Assembly (NCBI RefSeq): GCF_965243865.1
Contig: NZ_OZ251603.1
Location: forward strand, 3,286,001-3,350,000
Direction of reading: 5' to 3'
From: Hyphomicrobium_A sp965243865
GTDB taxonomy: Bacteria > Pseudomonadota > Alphaproteobacteria > Rhizobiales > Hyphomicrobiaceae
Length of the DNA stretch: 64,000 bases
In this document: positions 42,550-50,744 of the stretch, piece after piece
Layout: each line of letters starts with the position of its first letter
How positions within the stretch are numbered: position 1 is the stretch's first letter
Program-made: the position numbers and the translations under genes
The notes under the pieces: model-generated
What the model was told of the DNA's origin: nothing
The model's database searches: none
What the model saw: only the letters and a program-made list of their open reading frames with translations

Positions 42550-42834
42550 ATGAGCAAACACATGCCCAAACGCATCGAGACCGTGGCCCAGCTCGTGACC
42601 GCCCTCGGGGGAACGACCGCCCTTGCCAATTGGCTGGACGTCGTACCGAGCACTGTCAGCAACTGGAAGGAACACGACCGGATACCTCCGGGCTGGCATT
42701 TGCAACTCTACCTAGAATGCCGGACCCGTGAACTTTCTGTAGCGCCTGGATTATTTGGGATCAAGGAAAACAGCGTCACGGACGCCCCGCCAGCGCGCCC
42801 TAGTCGTCGGGCCGAAGCCCGATCAGCTGTCTGA
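42550..42834 (+). CDS. Cro-like small DNA-binding protein
   Basis: 94 aa (99 aa from an ATG at 42535). The helix-turn-helix is in VAQLVTALGGTTALANWLDV and PSTVSNWKEHDRIPPGWHLQ, a Cro/YdaS-type arrangement. No ribosome-binding site precedes either ATG; the promoter geometry predicts a start of transcription at 42550, so a leaderless mRNA is likely. It is the first gene of the rightward operon. Confidence 0.75.
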   Translation: MSKHMPKRIETVAQLVTALGGTTALANWLDVVPSTVSNWKEHDRIPPGWHLQLYLECRTRELSVAPGLFGIKENSVTDAPPARPSRRAEARSAV

Positions 42835-42905
42835 CCCACCTTCCGTACCCGTAGCGTTCCCTTCTGCGTTCTCAGCCCTCCTTGAGGGCGTCCCTCATCG
42901 ACTGA

Positions 42906-42947
42906 GCCCGGGCGTTAGCGCCCCCGCGTGAGCGTCCGGGCCTTTTT
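42906..42947 (+). terminator. Rho-independent terminator after the Cro-like gene
   Basis: GCCCGG and CCGGGC pair around an imperfect GC-rich inner stem and run into CTTTTT. It separates the Cro-like gene from the rest of the rightward operon, a natural place for antitermination control. Confidence 0.6.
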
Positions 42948-42960
42948 CTCGGAGCGCACG

Positions 42961-43272
42961 ATGACGAAGGCAGAGCGGATCAGGGCAATCGCAAAGGCAT
43001 ATCCAGAACTGAGCACTGCTGAGATCGGTGCGCGCGTCGGGTGCCTAGCCGCTTATGTCCGCGTCACACTGCGTCAGCGGGCACCGGGGAAGCAGTCGGT
43101 ACACGACGCGAGATACTACCAAAAGACCTACAGGGCGCGTTACCGGTCCGATCCGGAGTTCCGCGCCAAGCGTAAGGCGCACACAAAGCGCTGGCAGCAA
43201 GAAAACCGCGAATACTATCTGTCGTATATGCGGAGCTATCGCCACAGAAAAGTCGAGGCATCCCATGCTTGA
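42961..43272 (+). CDS. Phage hypothetical DNA-binding-like protein, 103 aa
   Basis: The N-terminal half (MTKAERIRAIAKAYPELSTA then EIGARVGCLAAYVRVTLRQR) looks like a helix-turn-helix; the C-terminal half is highly basic and Tyr/Arg-rich (YYQKTYRARYRSDPEFRAKR), as in HNH-neighbour proteins. The ATG at 42961 has GGAG 7 nt upstream, so the GTG at 42928 is rejected. Confidence 0.65.
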   Translation: MTKAERIRAIAKAYPELSTAEIGARVGCLAAYVRVTLRQRAPGKQSVHDARYYQKTYRARYRSDPEFRAKRKAHTKRWQQENREYYLSYMRSYRHRKVEASHA

Positions 43273-43438
43273 TGCCTTCTCCCCCGAAGCAAACCTCTTC
43301 AACGCAGACCAAGAGCTGCGCCGCATTCTGCTGGGCAAAGAGCGCAAGCCAATCCCGTTCATCACCATCATGAACTTCGGCCTGCCACTGCGGGTCGACG
43401 ACCGTTTTGTTGCGGAGACGCCAGATGCTGACCGCTGA
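43265..43438 (+). CDS. Phage hypothetical protein, 57 aa
   Basis: Begins MLDAFSPEANLFNADQELRR and overlaps both neighbours by a few codons; GAGG precedes the ATG. No family is recognised. Confidence 0.55.
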   Translation: MLDAFSPEANLFNADQELRRILLGKERKPIPFITIMNFGLPLRVDDRFVAETPDADR

Positions 43439-43967
43439 GCGCTTGCGCGAACTCGTGACCTACGACCCGGAGACTGGTGTGATGCGCTGGCGCGTGAGCC
43501 GCAGGGGAAAGATTAAGCCGGGAAATATTGCTGGATACTCGGCGACCGATGGTTATCTCCAGATCACCGTCGACAGGCGCACCTACATGTTGCACCGCTT
43601 GGCGTGGCTCTACGTGCACGGCGAGTGGCCTTCTTTGTCGATCGATCACATCAACGGTGTGCGAGACGATAATCGGATCGTCAATCTGCGCCCTGCCACA
43701 GTTGCCCAGCAGCGACGCAACATCTGTCTCAGATCCGACAACACGAGCGGCCTCCCAGGCGTCCGTTGGATACCGCAAAAGCGGCGCTGGATCGCTCGCA
43801 TCAAAGTCAACAGCGTCTATCGCCACCTAGGCTGCTTTCACGACAAGTTAGCGGCCAAGGAAGCTTACGAGCGCGCCGCAGAGAAGTATTTCGGCGAGTT
43901 CGCGTCCCACCTTAGTCGGCGTCCCGTCGCGTCACCCTCAAACGCAAACGGAGACAACCTCCAATGA
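43425..43967 (+). CDS. HNH homing endonuclease with AP2 domain
   Basis: 180 aa. An HNH_3-type core (HRLAWLYVHGEWPSLSIDHI then NGVRDDNRIVNLRPAT) is followed by an AP2/ERF DNA-binding domain (SGLPGVRWIPQKRRWIARIK, LGCFHDKLAAKEAYERAA). This is the classic free-standing phage homing endonuclease. The ATG overlaps the previous stop by 14 bases. Confidence 0.88.
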   Translation: MLTAERLRELVTYDPETGVMRWRVSRRGKIKPGNIAGYSATDGYLQITVDRRTYMLHRLAWLYVHGEWPSLSIDHINGVRDDNRIVNLRPATVAQQRRNICLRSDNTSGLPGVRWIPQKRRWIARIKVNSVYRHLGCFHDKLAAKEAYERAAEKYFGEFASHLSRRPVASPSNANGDNLQ

Positions 43968-45061
43968 CTGACCTTCGCAAGGTGGCCCGATACGTCGGGT
44001 ACACCCTCACCGTTATCTCTTGCGGCATGTCCGCGTGGTTCGGCTGGCAGCAGTCGCCCTACTTTCTCGTCGCTATCGGCATGGCCCTGTTTCTCGGCGC
44101 CATCTCGATCATGTCCGACTACATCTGGCCGCTGGTCACCCATCAGCAGCAGGAAGTCGGTAGCCGTTGGGCGCCTTCTGTCATTGCAGGCATTGTCTTT
44201 GCGCTGTTCTGCAACGTCTTCAACCTCGCTTCCAACTTCGGTTCCGTTGGTTTCACCCGCGGCATGTCCAGCCAGGCGGCGGAGATGCAGAACGTCCGTC
44301 ACGACGACGGCCGCAAGAACATCGCCGACCTGGAATCCAAGAAAGCGATCTTGGAAGGGCGCATGTCTAAGCTCGAAGCGACCGAGGGCTGGACCGGCAT
44401 GAAGCCTTCAGCTGCCTACGACGGCGACATCGAGGCGCAGAAGCTTGCCGTCGAGGTCGAGAGCAAGCGCGGCGGTTGCAAGGCCCGCTGCCTTGCCGAG
44501 AAGCAGAAGCTTGCCGAGCTGGAAGGCAACAAGGCCGTGGCCCTTGCGCATGAGCAGGACCGCGCAATGCTTGCCGCCACCATCGAGGCACTGGCCAAAC
44601 TCCGCATGGAAGAGGCCACCGTCGAGAAGGGCGCCAATGGCGCGCTGTGGCAGAACGCATCGTTCGCATCGCTGTTCACGGCTTCGCTTGAGCCCACCGA
44701 AACCGCCAAGCAGTGGACGGAGCGTTGGGTCGCCTGGGGCCTCGCCTTCATGCTCGCCTTCGGTGGCATGGGTGCGAACTACTACGGCCATTGGGGACGT
44801 GGATCTGGTACGCGCCCGTCGCAGCCCGATCCTCTCAAAACGCCCATCGCCAGCGCCCCGTATTCGACCGCAGACGCTCAAGTCTCTGCCCTGCGTGACA
44901 TGGTCGAGAAAATGCAGCGCCGCCCTGTAGCCCCCGTTTCCTCCCCATCCACGCACACCAAAGAACTGATGGTGGTGAAGGAAGACGATCCACGCGCAAA
45001 GCAAGCCTACGACGCCCTCTCACAACTGGTTGAAGAAGCACGTCAGCTGAAGGCGGCCTGA
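43964..45061 (+). CDS. Large phage membrane protein with coiled coil
   Basis: 365 aa. Four hydrophobic helices are visible: about 12-28, 33-58 and 70-95 at the N-terminus, and WVAWGLAFMLAFGGMGANYY near 255-275. Between the third and fourth lies a long charged coiled coil (about 110-235, for example AILEGRMSKLEATEG and EKQKLAELEGNKAVALAHEQ), and the C-terminus is a soluble helical tail. No family is recognised. It starts ATGA inside the homing-endonuclease stop and is followed by a terminator. Confidence 0.72.
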   Translation: MTDLRKVARYVGYTLTVISCGMSAWFGWQQSPYFLVAIGMALFLGAISIMSDYIWPLVTHQQQEVGSRWAPSVIAGIVFALFCNVFNLASNFGSVGFTRGMSSQAAEMQNVRHDDGRKNIADLESKKAILEGRMSKLEATEGWTGMKPSAAYDGDIEAQKLAVEVESKRGGCKARCLAEKQKLAELEGNKAVALAHEQDRAMLAATIEALAKLRMEEATVEKGANGALWQNASFASLFTASLEPTETAKQWTERWVAWGLAFMLAFGGMGANYYGHWGRGSGTRPSQPDPLKTPIASAPYSTADAQVSALRDMVEKMQRRPVAPVSSPSTHTKELMVVKEDDPRAKQAYDALSQLVEEARQLKAA

Positions 45062-45068
45062 AACTGAA

Positions 45069-45098
45069 AACGCCCCGCTCGGGGATGAGCGGGGCGTT
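45069..45098 (+). terminator. Hairpin terminator
   Basis: AACGCCCCGCTC and GAGCGGGGCGTT form a perfect 12-bp stem with a 6-nt loop, followed by a weak T-rich tail (CAATTATT). Confidence 0.75.
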
Positions 45099-45161
45099 CA
45101 ATTATTGGCTTAGGGGCCATTCGAAAACCGAACCAACGCGTCACCACCAAATCGGAGTTCG

Positions 45162-45998
45162 ATGATGGGAAATCTACCTGAAGAAGCTGTCGAAAACAAG
45201 GCCAGATGGGTCCGAGTTTCAGTGGAAACTTTCGACCACGAGATACTCGACATGGGCCGCTATGACCGCCGTTCGGCATGGCTCTGGTTGATCACCAATG
45301 CAGCCTGGAAAGAGCGCCGGGTAAATCACAAGGGCCGCCCGATCACCCTCAAGCGTGGCCAGCTTCTGGGCGCCCGCGCATTCCTCGCTGAAAAGTTCGG
45401 ATGGGGCGAGCAAGAGTTACGCACATTCCTAAAAGCGCTTGTCACAAATGGAATGGTCGAAATCAACCAGAGCAACGGCCACTTCGCCAACGTCATAACG
45501 ATCTGCAATTACGAGAAATACCAGTCGGCAGAAAACGTCAAAGACCAAGCTTCTAACCAGAGCCTAACCAGTGTCCAACCAGAGCCTAACCAGATTAGTA
45601 CCAAGGATACCAGTTATACAAATACTGCTGATGATACGCGTGCGCGATCGATTGATTGCCACGAGCTGTACGACAAGCTCACCGAAGCGGCGAACGGATC
45701 GCTGTACCCGCTAGCGATAGGCCTGCACGCCGTTGCCGAGCCGCTGATGTGGATCCGGCAGGGCGCCGACCTCGATCTGGATATTCTTCCCGTCATCCGC
45801 GACATCGGCCACCGCGCCCCGAAGGGCTCGATCCGCACGTGGAGCTACTTCGCCGGTCCCGTGTCGACGCAGAAGGCGAGGCGCGAGAAGGGCCTGCCGC
45901 CACCGGGTGACTTTTCGCCCCGCCTCGCCGCCGGCCCCAGGCCATCCGCAGCCCGTGCCGTTCTCGAAGCCCGTAAAGCCCGTGAGGTTCACCCATGA
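45162..45998 (+). CDS. Phage replication initiator / replisome organiser-like protein
   Basis: 278 aa. The N-terminal 120 residues form a winged-helix replisome-organiser pattern (AWLWLITNAAWKERRVNHKG, LKRGQLLGARAFLAEKFGWG, LRTFLKALVTNGMVEINQSN). A low-complexity linker (about 125-160) leads to a helical C-terminal domain. Its position just before a helicase-loader-like gene supports DNA-replication initiation, as in many temperate phages. GGAG lies just upstream of two adjacent ATGs (45162, 45165). Confidence 0.7.
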   Translation: MMGNLPEEAVENKARWVRVSVETFDHEILDMGRYDRRSAWLWLITNAAWKERRVNHKGRPITLKRGQLLGARAFLAEKFGWGEQELRTFLKALVTNGMVEINQSNGHFANVITICNYEKYQSAENVKDQASNQSLTSVQPEPNQISTKDTSYTNTADDTRARSIDCHELYDKLTEAANGSLYPLAIGLHAVAEPLMWIRQGADLDLDILPVIRDIGHRAPKGSIRTWSYFAGPVSTQKARREKGLPPPGDFSPRLAAGPRPSAARAVLEARKAREVHP

Positions 45999-46432
45999 GT
46001 GCAGTTCAAGATCACGTTCTGTCGCGATTTCTGACGCTCTACAACGAGCCAAAGACGGACAATCTCGAAGCGTTCTTCGACGAATACGAGCGCGCTCTTG
46101 GCCACTTCCCCGCCGAGGTGCTGCGCCGCGCTGCGAACCGCGTCATCGACGACCAGGTGTTCAAGGCTTGGCCGACACCGGGCGAGTGCCGCAAGGCTGC
46201 CGAGTACGTGGCGCAGCTGATGCCGAAGCCAGTTCCGACGCAAGCTGAGCTCGACAAGCAAGCCGAGAAATGGCCGGCGCCGAGCGAGGAAAGCAAAGCC
46301 CGCGTGCGGAGCCTTGTCGAGTTGGCGAAGCAGAACTTGCGCAAGCCGGTAGGTGATATTCCAGCCAACCCAAACCTGAGGCGCGGTCTCACAGAGACCA
46401 GCAAGCGCATAACGGGCGAGGCCGCAGAATGA
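45995..46432 (+). CDS. Putative replicative helicase loader-like protein
   Basis: 145 aa, beginning MSAVQDHVLSRFLTLYNEPK with a helical LRRAANRVIDDQVFKAWPTP then GECRKAAEYVAQL, a pattern seen in N-terminal domains of lambda P-like or DnaC-like phage loaders. No ATPase motif is present. It overlaps the initiator gene by four bases. Assignment is by context and pattern. Confidence 0.5.
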   Translation: MSAVQDHVLSRFLTLYNEPKTDNLEAFFDEYERALGHFPAEVLRRAANRVIDDQVFKAWPTPGECRKAAEYVAQLMPKPVPTQAELDKQAEKWPAPSEESKARVRSLVELAKQNLRKPVGDIPANPNLRRGLTETSKRITGEAAE

Positions 46433-46629
46433 ACCCCTCCCTAGCCCACGCCCTCTTCACCAAAGGGATAGACACCTACGACATCGCAAAAGGTCATGGG
46501 ATCAGGGAAGCAGAAGTCGTCGAAGCGCTGATCAGATACCGGGAGATGAAGCGTGAAGCATCAATGGACAGACTGGATCAACCACGTGCCTGGGCAGCGG
46601 ATGCCGATCGGCACGCACATCCTCGTTGA
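46429..46629 (+). CDS. Phage hypothetical protein, 66 aa
   Basis: Begins MNPSLAHALFTKGIDTYDIA with a possible helix-turn-helix (IAKGHGIREAEVVEALIRYR). Its ATGA overlaps the previous stop, and its 3' third overlaps the next gene in another frame. No family is recognised. Confidence 0.5.
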   Translation: MNPSLAHALFTKGIDTYDIAKGHGIREAEVVEALIRYREMKREASMDRLDQPRAWAADADRHAHPR

Positions 46630-46816
46630 GCTGAAGGATCGGCATGGCCACCTTTACATCCAAGAGGGGACGATATCGGCCATCGAGTTCGCAATGCCAA
46701 ACTGGGAAATGGTCGATGAGTTCGGCACACACGCGCTGATCACTCGCTACAAGCTGCGCTCTGTCGCTGACGATACGGAGACGGAGCAGGAAGCACGCAA
46801 CCTCGTGGAGGCCTGA
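46553..46816 (+). CDS. Phage hypothetical protein, 87 aa
   Basis: GTG start with GGGAG 7 nt upstream. It begins MKHQWTDWINHVPGQRMPIG and has a beta-rich core (GTHILVELKDRHGHLYIQEG). It overlaps the preceding gene by 77 nt. No family is recognised. Confidence 0.6.
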   Translation: MKHQWTDWINHVPGQRMPIGTHILVELKDRHGHLYIQEGTISAIEFAMPNWEMVDEFGTHALITRYKLRSVADDTETEQEARNLVEA

Positions 46817-46935
46817 TGCGCATCCATCTAACGACAAAGCAATGGAAATCAGGCCCAAAGCGTAAGTCCGTCTCTCAGAGAATAGCTGAGAGACGCAGCC
46901 GCAAGGTCAAAGTCGTAAAAAAGGTGAAGCAGTGA
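46816..46935 (+). CDS. Very small basic phage protein, 39 aa
   Basis: Begins MRIHLTTKQWKSGPKRKSVS and ends KVVKKVKQ; about 40% Lys/Arg. TGATG at its start and GTGA at its end couple it to both neighbours. It could bind nucleic acid. Confidence 0.5.
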   Translation: MRIHLTTKQWKSGPKRKSVSQRIAERRSRKVKVVKKVKQ

Positions 46936-47612
46936 TCGACATCACCGGGAAGAAATTTGGCAGGTGGCTAGTCATCGAAAGGTCGGGGAGCATCCGCGGA
47001 CAAGCTGCGTGGGTATGTGAGTGCGAATGCGGTCGCCGAAAGAACGTAGCGTCCTGGGAACTCAGGAGGGGAGCATCTAGGTCTTGCGGCTGTCTGCGTA
47101 ACGATATGCTGAGTGCGCGAAGACTGAAACACGGAAAGACCAGAGGCGAAAGCATCGCTGAGTATCGCGCTTGGGCAGCCATGCGCAACCGCTGCTCAAA
47201 CCCAAAAGAGCAATATCGCCATTGGCGCGACCGCGGCATCACCGTGTGCGAGAGGTGGGAGAAATTCGAAAATTTCTATGAAGACATGGGGCCGCGTCCC
47301 AGCGACAAGCACTCGCTAGATCGTATCGACGTTGATGGGGACTACGAGCTTGGCAATTGCCGATGGGCCACGCAGTCAGAACAGCAGAGAAATCGCACTG
47401 ACGCCTTCAAACTGGTCATTCGCGGTAAGTTGATGTCGATAGCCGATGCGGCCGCCGCTCATGGCGTGAAGGCAAACACCGCAAAGCGAAGGATACGATT
47501 TTACGGATGGGACCCGGAGCTGGCAGTTACGGCTCCGGCCCACTCACAGCCTCCGAAGCCGTACAAGCGAAAGAAACGAGTGCGCGTCGAAGCCAAGGAA
47601 GACAAACGATGA
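46932..47612 (+). CDS. Phage HNH-type homing-endonuclease-like protein
   Basis: 226 aa. It has an N-terminal Cys-rich zinc-binding part (VCECECGRRKN, SCGCLRND), then the widely spread phage/bacterial core YRAWAAMRNRCSNPKEQYRH, DRGITVCERWEKFENFYEDM, HSLDRIDVDGDYELGNCRWA, and a helix-turn-helix-like tail (IADAAAAHGVKANTAKRRI). This architecture is usual in free-standing HNH endonucleases. GTG start behind AAGGTG. Confidence 0.7.
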   Translation: MIDITGKKFGRWLVIERSGSIRGQAAWVCECECGRRKNVASWELRRGASRSCGCLRNDMLSARRLKHGKTRGESIAEYRAWAAMRNRCSNPKEQYRHWRDRGITVCERWEKFENFYEDMGPRPSDKHSLDRIDVDGDYELGNCRWATQSEQQRNRTDAFKLVIRGKLMSIADAAAAHGVKANTAKRRIRFYGWDPELAVTAPAHSQPPKPYKRKKRVRVEAKEDKR

Positions 47613-48115
47613 GCCTCGCAGAGCACCTCCCACCCCGCCCCCGCATCAAGCGCAAGGCCGAGCCCTTCACCTGCCAGGAGTCCGGCGGCGCCTTCGCCTC
47701 CATAGTCTCTGACCTCTACCGCAAGGGGCGGATCACGCCGCGCCAAGTCAGAGCTGCCGAGATGTTCCTGCGTGACCTCACAGCCTATCACGGATCCACC
47801 GGCACCGGCGGCTACGGCGAGCGCGTCGACAGCTCGAGGAAACCCGGAGGGCATCTCGCGGGCTGGACCCAGGCCCACGTCAACGCCCAAGCCATCCTCG
47901 ACAAGCTGTGGCACCACGAGCGGCGCACGCTCGAATATCTGATCACCGCTCGGGAGAAGCAGCGCCCCTCACTCGCCGACTTTGGCCGTGCCATGTTCGG
48001 GTACGAAGACAAGTCGATGGCTATCGCATCGGCAATTGCGAAGATCGGGTGTTTGCTGGATTCAATCGGCGAGCACTACCTTGGAAATGAGTCCTGCGAG
48101 CAACATGCGAATTAA
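47609..48115 (+). CDS. Phage hypothetical protein, possible regulator
   Basis: 168 aa. Helical, with KGRITPRQVRAAEMFLRDLT and a C-terminal DKLWHHERRTLEYLITAREK, SIGEHYLGN. It is the last gene before the late block and lies before a 295-bp gap, the position of late-transcription regulators in lambdoid phages; the sequence itself does not show the function. ATGA overlap with the gene before. Confidence 0.55.
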   Translation: MSLAEHLPPRPRIKRKAEPFTCQESGGAFASIVSDLYRKGRITPRQVRAAEMFLRDLTAYHGSTGTGGYGERVDSSRKPGGHLAGWTQAHVNAQAILDKLWHHERRTLEYLITAREKQRPSLADFGRAMFGYEDKSMAIASAIAKIGCLLDSIGEHYLGNESCEQHAN

Positions 48116-48410
48116 ATTCACAGGATACGGACGAAAACAGCTGTCAACGTCCGGACGAAGCGGATAAAACTACGCGCGAGGCGCTAATTGCGTCACCCCG
48201 CTACCAGGGGTCCAAAGGTCACTCAGCCAACAGCTCGGGTGGCCTTTTCCATTTCCCCCATTCCCACACGGCGCCCGCGGTTACCAGCCAGCGCTCTCGG
48301 CACAGCCACACACCGCCTCTCCACCAGAGAAGCGCGCAATTTCTGCATCGCACGTGATGGGAAGTATTCACCACCACCAGAAGCAGCACACAGAACCTAG
48401 GAGAACGCAG
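48116..48410. other. Gap between early and late rightward genes
   Basis: 295 bp without a gene. It contains the palindrome GTCCGGAC (about 48149-48156) and an imperfect hairpin GGTCAC/GTGGCC ending in TTTTCC (about 48217-48250). A late promoter or antiterminated leader is expected here, but none stands out. Confidence 0.4.
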
Positions 48411-48809
48411 ATGCTCACCGTCAAGCACATCGAAGTTACGGGACACGAGACCATCTACGACGCCACCCGCGTCGCTTACCAGCCGCGCATGCGGGCAGAT
48501 GGGGAAGCATACAGTTTCGGCAACACGGCTGAATCTTCAGACGACATTGCTGCCTGCGTGTTCATCGACAATCCAAAGGGCGACACCATCCCGTTGGGAA
48601 GCTTCGGCACGTTCTACGTCATGAACGAGGCGGGCAAGACGGTGGCAACGTATCGCCTGGGTGATCCCGCGGCGAAGTGCTGCCCAGGCGACGTCATCGG
48701 CATTTCCATCTCATCCGCTGGCGGCACCGCTACTTGCGGCCCAATCGGTTCTGGCGGTGTTGCACCGCTGTGGCCTGTGCTGCCGGCAAGCTGGCGAAGT
48801 AGGGGCTAG
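48411..48809 (+). CDS. Phage hypothetical (structural candidate), 132 aa
   Basis: Begins MLTVKHIEVTGHETIYDATR and has a beta-rich middle (GSFGTFYVMNEAGKTVATYR). GGAG lies 8 nt upstream. It is the first gene of the late block. No family is recognised. Confidence 0.6.
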   Translation: MLTVKHIEVTGHETIYDATRVAYQPRMRADGEAYSFGNTAESSDDIAACVFIDNPKGDTIPLGSFGTFYVMNEAGKTVATYRLGDPAAKCCPGDVIGISISSAGGTATCGPIGSGGVAPLWPVLPASWRSRG

Positions 48810-48812
48810 GAC

Positions 48813-49259
48813 ATGCCAAGTTCGACATTCGTATTTTTTTACGACTTCTCCGAGCAACTCGGAAAATCGGTTCATGACTTCTCTTCGCACACGTTCAAGG
48901 TGGCGCTGACCAATACGGCCCCCACGGCATCGACCGGGGCGGCTCTGTCTGACATCACGCAGATATCCACCGGCGGTGGCTACACGTCTGGGGCCGGCGG
49001 TGGCTATGCCCTCGATGGTGTAACGTGGACGCAATCGTCCAATGTCACCAAGCTCACCGTCACAGATGAGGTGATCACGGCATCCGGCGCCAGCGTTGGG
49101 CCGTTCCGCTATGCGGTAATCTACAACGACAGCGCGTCTTCTCCGGCTGATGCCTTGATTGGGTATCTCGACTACGGCTCGGCTCTCACTCTGGCTGACA
49201 CTGAAAGCCTGACACTGGACTTCGATGCATCCGCTGGCCTGATGACGGTGACGGTATGA
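48813..49259 (+). CDS. Phage structural-like protein, 148 aa
   Basis: Beta-rich with Thr/Ser/Gly; starts MPSSTFVFFYDFSEQLGKSV with the core ALSDITQISTGGGYTSGAGG and a FRYAVIYNDS strand. This type of protein is common in phage tail or appendage modules. AGGGGCTAGGA precedes the ATG. Not assigned further. Confidence 0.6.
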   Translation: MPSSTFVFFYDFSEQLGKSVHDFSSHTFKVALTNTAPTASTGAALSDITQISTGGGYTSGAGGGYALDGVTWTQSSNVTKLTVTDEVITASGASVGPFRYAVIYNDSASSPADALIGYLDYGSALTLADTESLTLDFDASAGLMTVTV

Positions 49260-49504
49260 CCTTCAAATTCGACACGGCTTCGGCCCAGGCGCGCTTTCAC
49301 GAACTCAAAGGCCAGCGCGATTCCATCCGTGAGCAGTCGGCGCCCATTCGGGCAGAGCGCGACCGGATCGAAGCGGAAGCCAAGGCAAAAGTGGCCGAAC
49401 TCGACGCACAGATCAGAGCCATCGAAGAACCTCTCCCACCAGTGAAGGAAGAGATGGCGTTTCTGTGCCGGGCGCTCGGCGGGAAGACGGGGACGGCGGC
49501 GTGA
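49256..49504 (+). CDS. Small coiled-coil phage protein, 82 aa
   Basis: Entirely helical, charged heptads (FHELKGQRDSIREQSAPIRA, EAEAKAKVAELDAQIRAIEE). Starts ATGA in the previous stop and ends GTGA into the beta-helix gene. Could be an assembly chaperone. Confidence 0.6.
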   Translation: MTFKFDTASAQARFHELKGQRDSIREQSAPIRAERDRIEAEAKAKVAELDAQIRAIEEPLPPVKEEMAFLCRALGGKTGTAA

Positions 49505-50394
49505 GCCTCGCTGTCATCGGTGTAGACGGCCCAACGTCATCTACTGACGGGCAGGCTGCCGTCTTTGACGGCACAACCGGAAAGAAGATCAAGAGCGCTG
49601 GCTATACGCCGCGTGAGGTGCTGACGGCAGATCGCACGTACTATGTGCGTACGGATGGGAGCGATAGCAACACCGGGCTAGTAAACTCGTCAGGTGGGGC
49701 ATTTCTAACGATTCAAAAGGCGATAGATGCAGCGGTGTCTTGTGACCTGTCCATCTACGCCATCACCATCCAGGCCGGCGCTGGCACATTTACTGGAGCC
49801 AACGTCCTGAAGGGATACGTTGGCGTCGGTCCAATCACTATTGTTGGTGACGAAAGCACGCCGTCCAATGTCGCCATATCGGTAACGTCTAACTCGTGCT
49901 TCACTGCCTCTTCTGTTTCTGGGACGTGGCGAATTCGCGGTGTAACCATCAGCACGACTTCGGCCGGTCACGGGATAAACGCATCTGGCACGCCGACATA
50001 TATCGAAGTGCAGAATTGTGCCTTTGGAACGTGCGCCACTGGGTACGCGCACGTTACCTCGTTTAGTGGGTCTAGCGTCAGATTCACGGGCAGTTATTCG
50101 ATAACTGGCGGCATTACCTCTGGTCGGCATCTGTACGCCGAGGCAACTGGTTCCATCAGCTACAGTGGCACGATCACTGTCACGCTTACTGGAACACCAG
50201 CGTTCGGCATCTTTGCTCTGTGCGATCGCGCTGGCCTCATCATCACCAACAGCATCCCGACATTCTCTGGGTCAGCCACAGGGCAACGATATTCCGTGTC
50301 GCTAAATTCCATCATCTATACCGGCGGCAGCGGCGCCAACTTTTTCCCTGGTAACAGCGCTGGCGCAACGGCAACCGGAGGCCAGTACGCCTAA
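49501..50394 (+). CDS. Beta-helix tail-spike-like protein
   Basis: 297 aa with a GTG start. A short N-terminal fibre-like segment (GQAAVFDGTTGKKIKSAGYT) leads into a right-handed beta-helix with a start typical of pectate-lyase folds (YYVRTDGSDSNTGLVNSSGG, AFLTIQKAIDAA) and a series of Ser/Thr/Gly-rich rungs. It lacks obvious catalytic acids. A virion appendage that may contact host surface glycans is inferred. Confidence 0.72.
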   Translation: MSLAVIGVDGPTSSTDGQAAVFDGTTGKKIKSAGYTPREVLTADRTYYVRTDGSDSNTGLVNSSGGAFLTIQKAIDAAVSCDLSIYAITIQAGAGTFTGANVLKGYVGVGPITIVGDESTPSNVAISVTSNSCFTASSVSGTWRIRGVTISTTSAGHGINASGTPTYIEVQNCAFGTCATGYAHVTSFSGSSVRFTGSYSITGGITSGRHLYAEATGSISYSGTITVTLTGTPAFGIFALCDRAGLIITNSIPTFSGSATGQRYSVSLNSIIYTGGSGANFFPGNSAGATATGGQYA

Positions 50395-50744
50395 TGGCCC
50401 TCTCCGAAGCCTACGTCAACTCAGGCACGTCGATCTCGACCACGGAATATTCGCTCACCAACGATTCAACGACCGTTGCGACGCAGACCGACGACGGCCT
50501 CTATCAGGCCTTCATCGACTTCAGCAACATGGCCTCGGGTGACACCTACGTCATCCGCATTTACGAAAAGTGCTATGGTGCAGCAACGCAGCGCGTGTGC
50601 CAGTCGTGGACGCTCACCGGAGCTCAATCCGATCCGATCTGGGTATCTCCGCACCTGCAGTTGATGCACGGATGGGACATCACGGTACAGCGCACAGCGG
50701 GCACCGATCGCTCGATAGCCTGGTCGATTAGGAAGGTCGCGTGA
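50394..50744 (+). CDS. Phage hypothetical protein, 116 aa
   Basis: Starts MALSEAYVNSGTSISTTEYS; beta-rich with a YVIRIYEKCYGAATQRVCQS strand pair. TAATG and GTGA junctions tie it to its neighbours. Probably a virion protein by context. Confidence 0.6.
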   Translation: MALSEAYVNSGTSISTTEYSLTNDSTTVATQTDDGLYQAFIDFSNMASGDTYVIRIYEKCYGAATQRVCQSWTLTGAQSDPIWVSPHLQLMHGWDITVQRTAGTDRSIAWSIRKVA

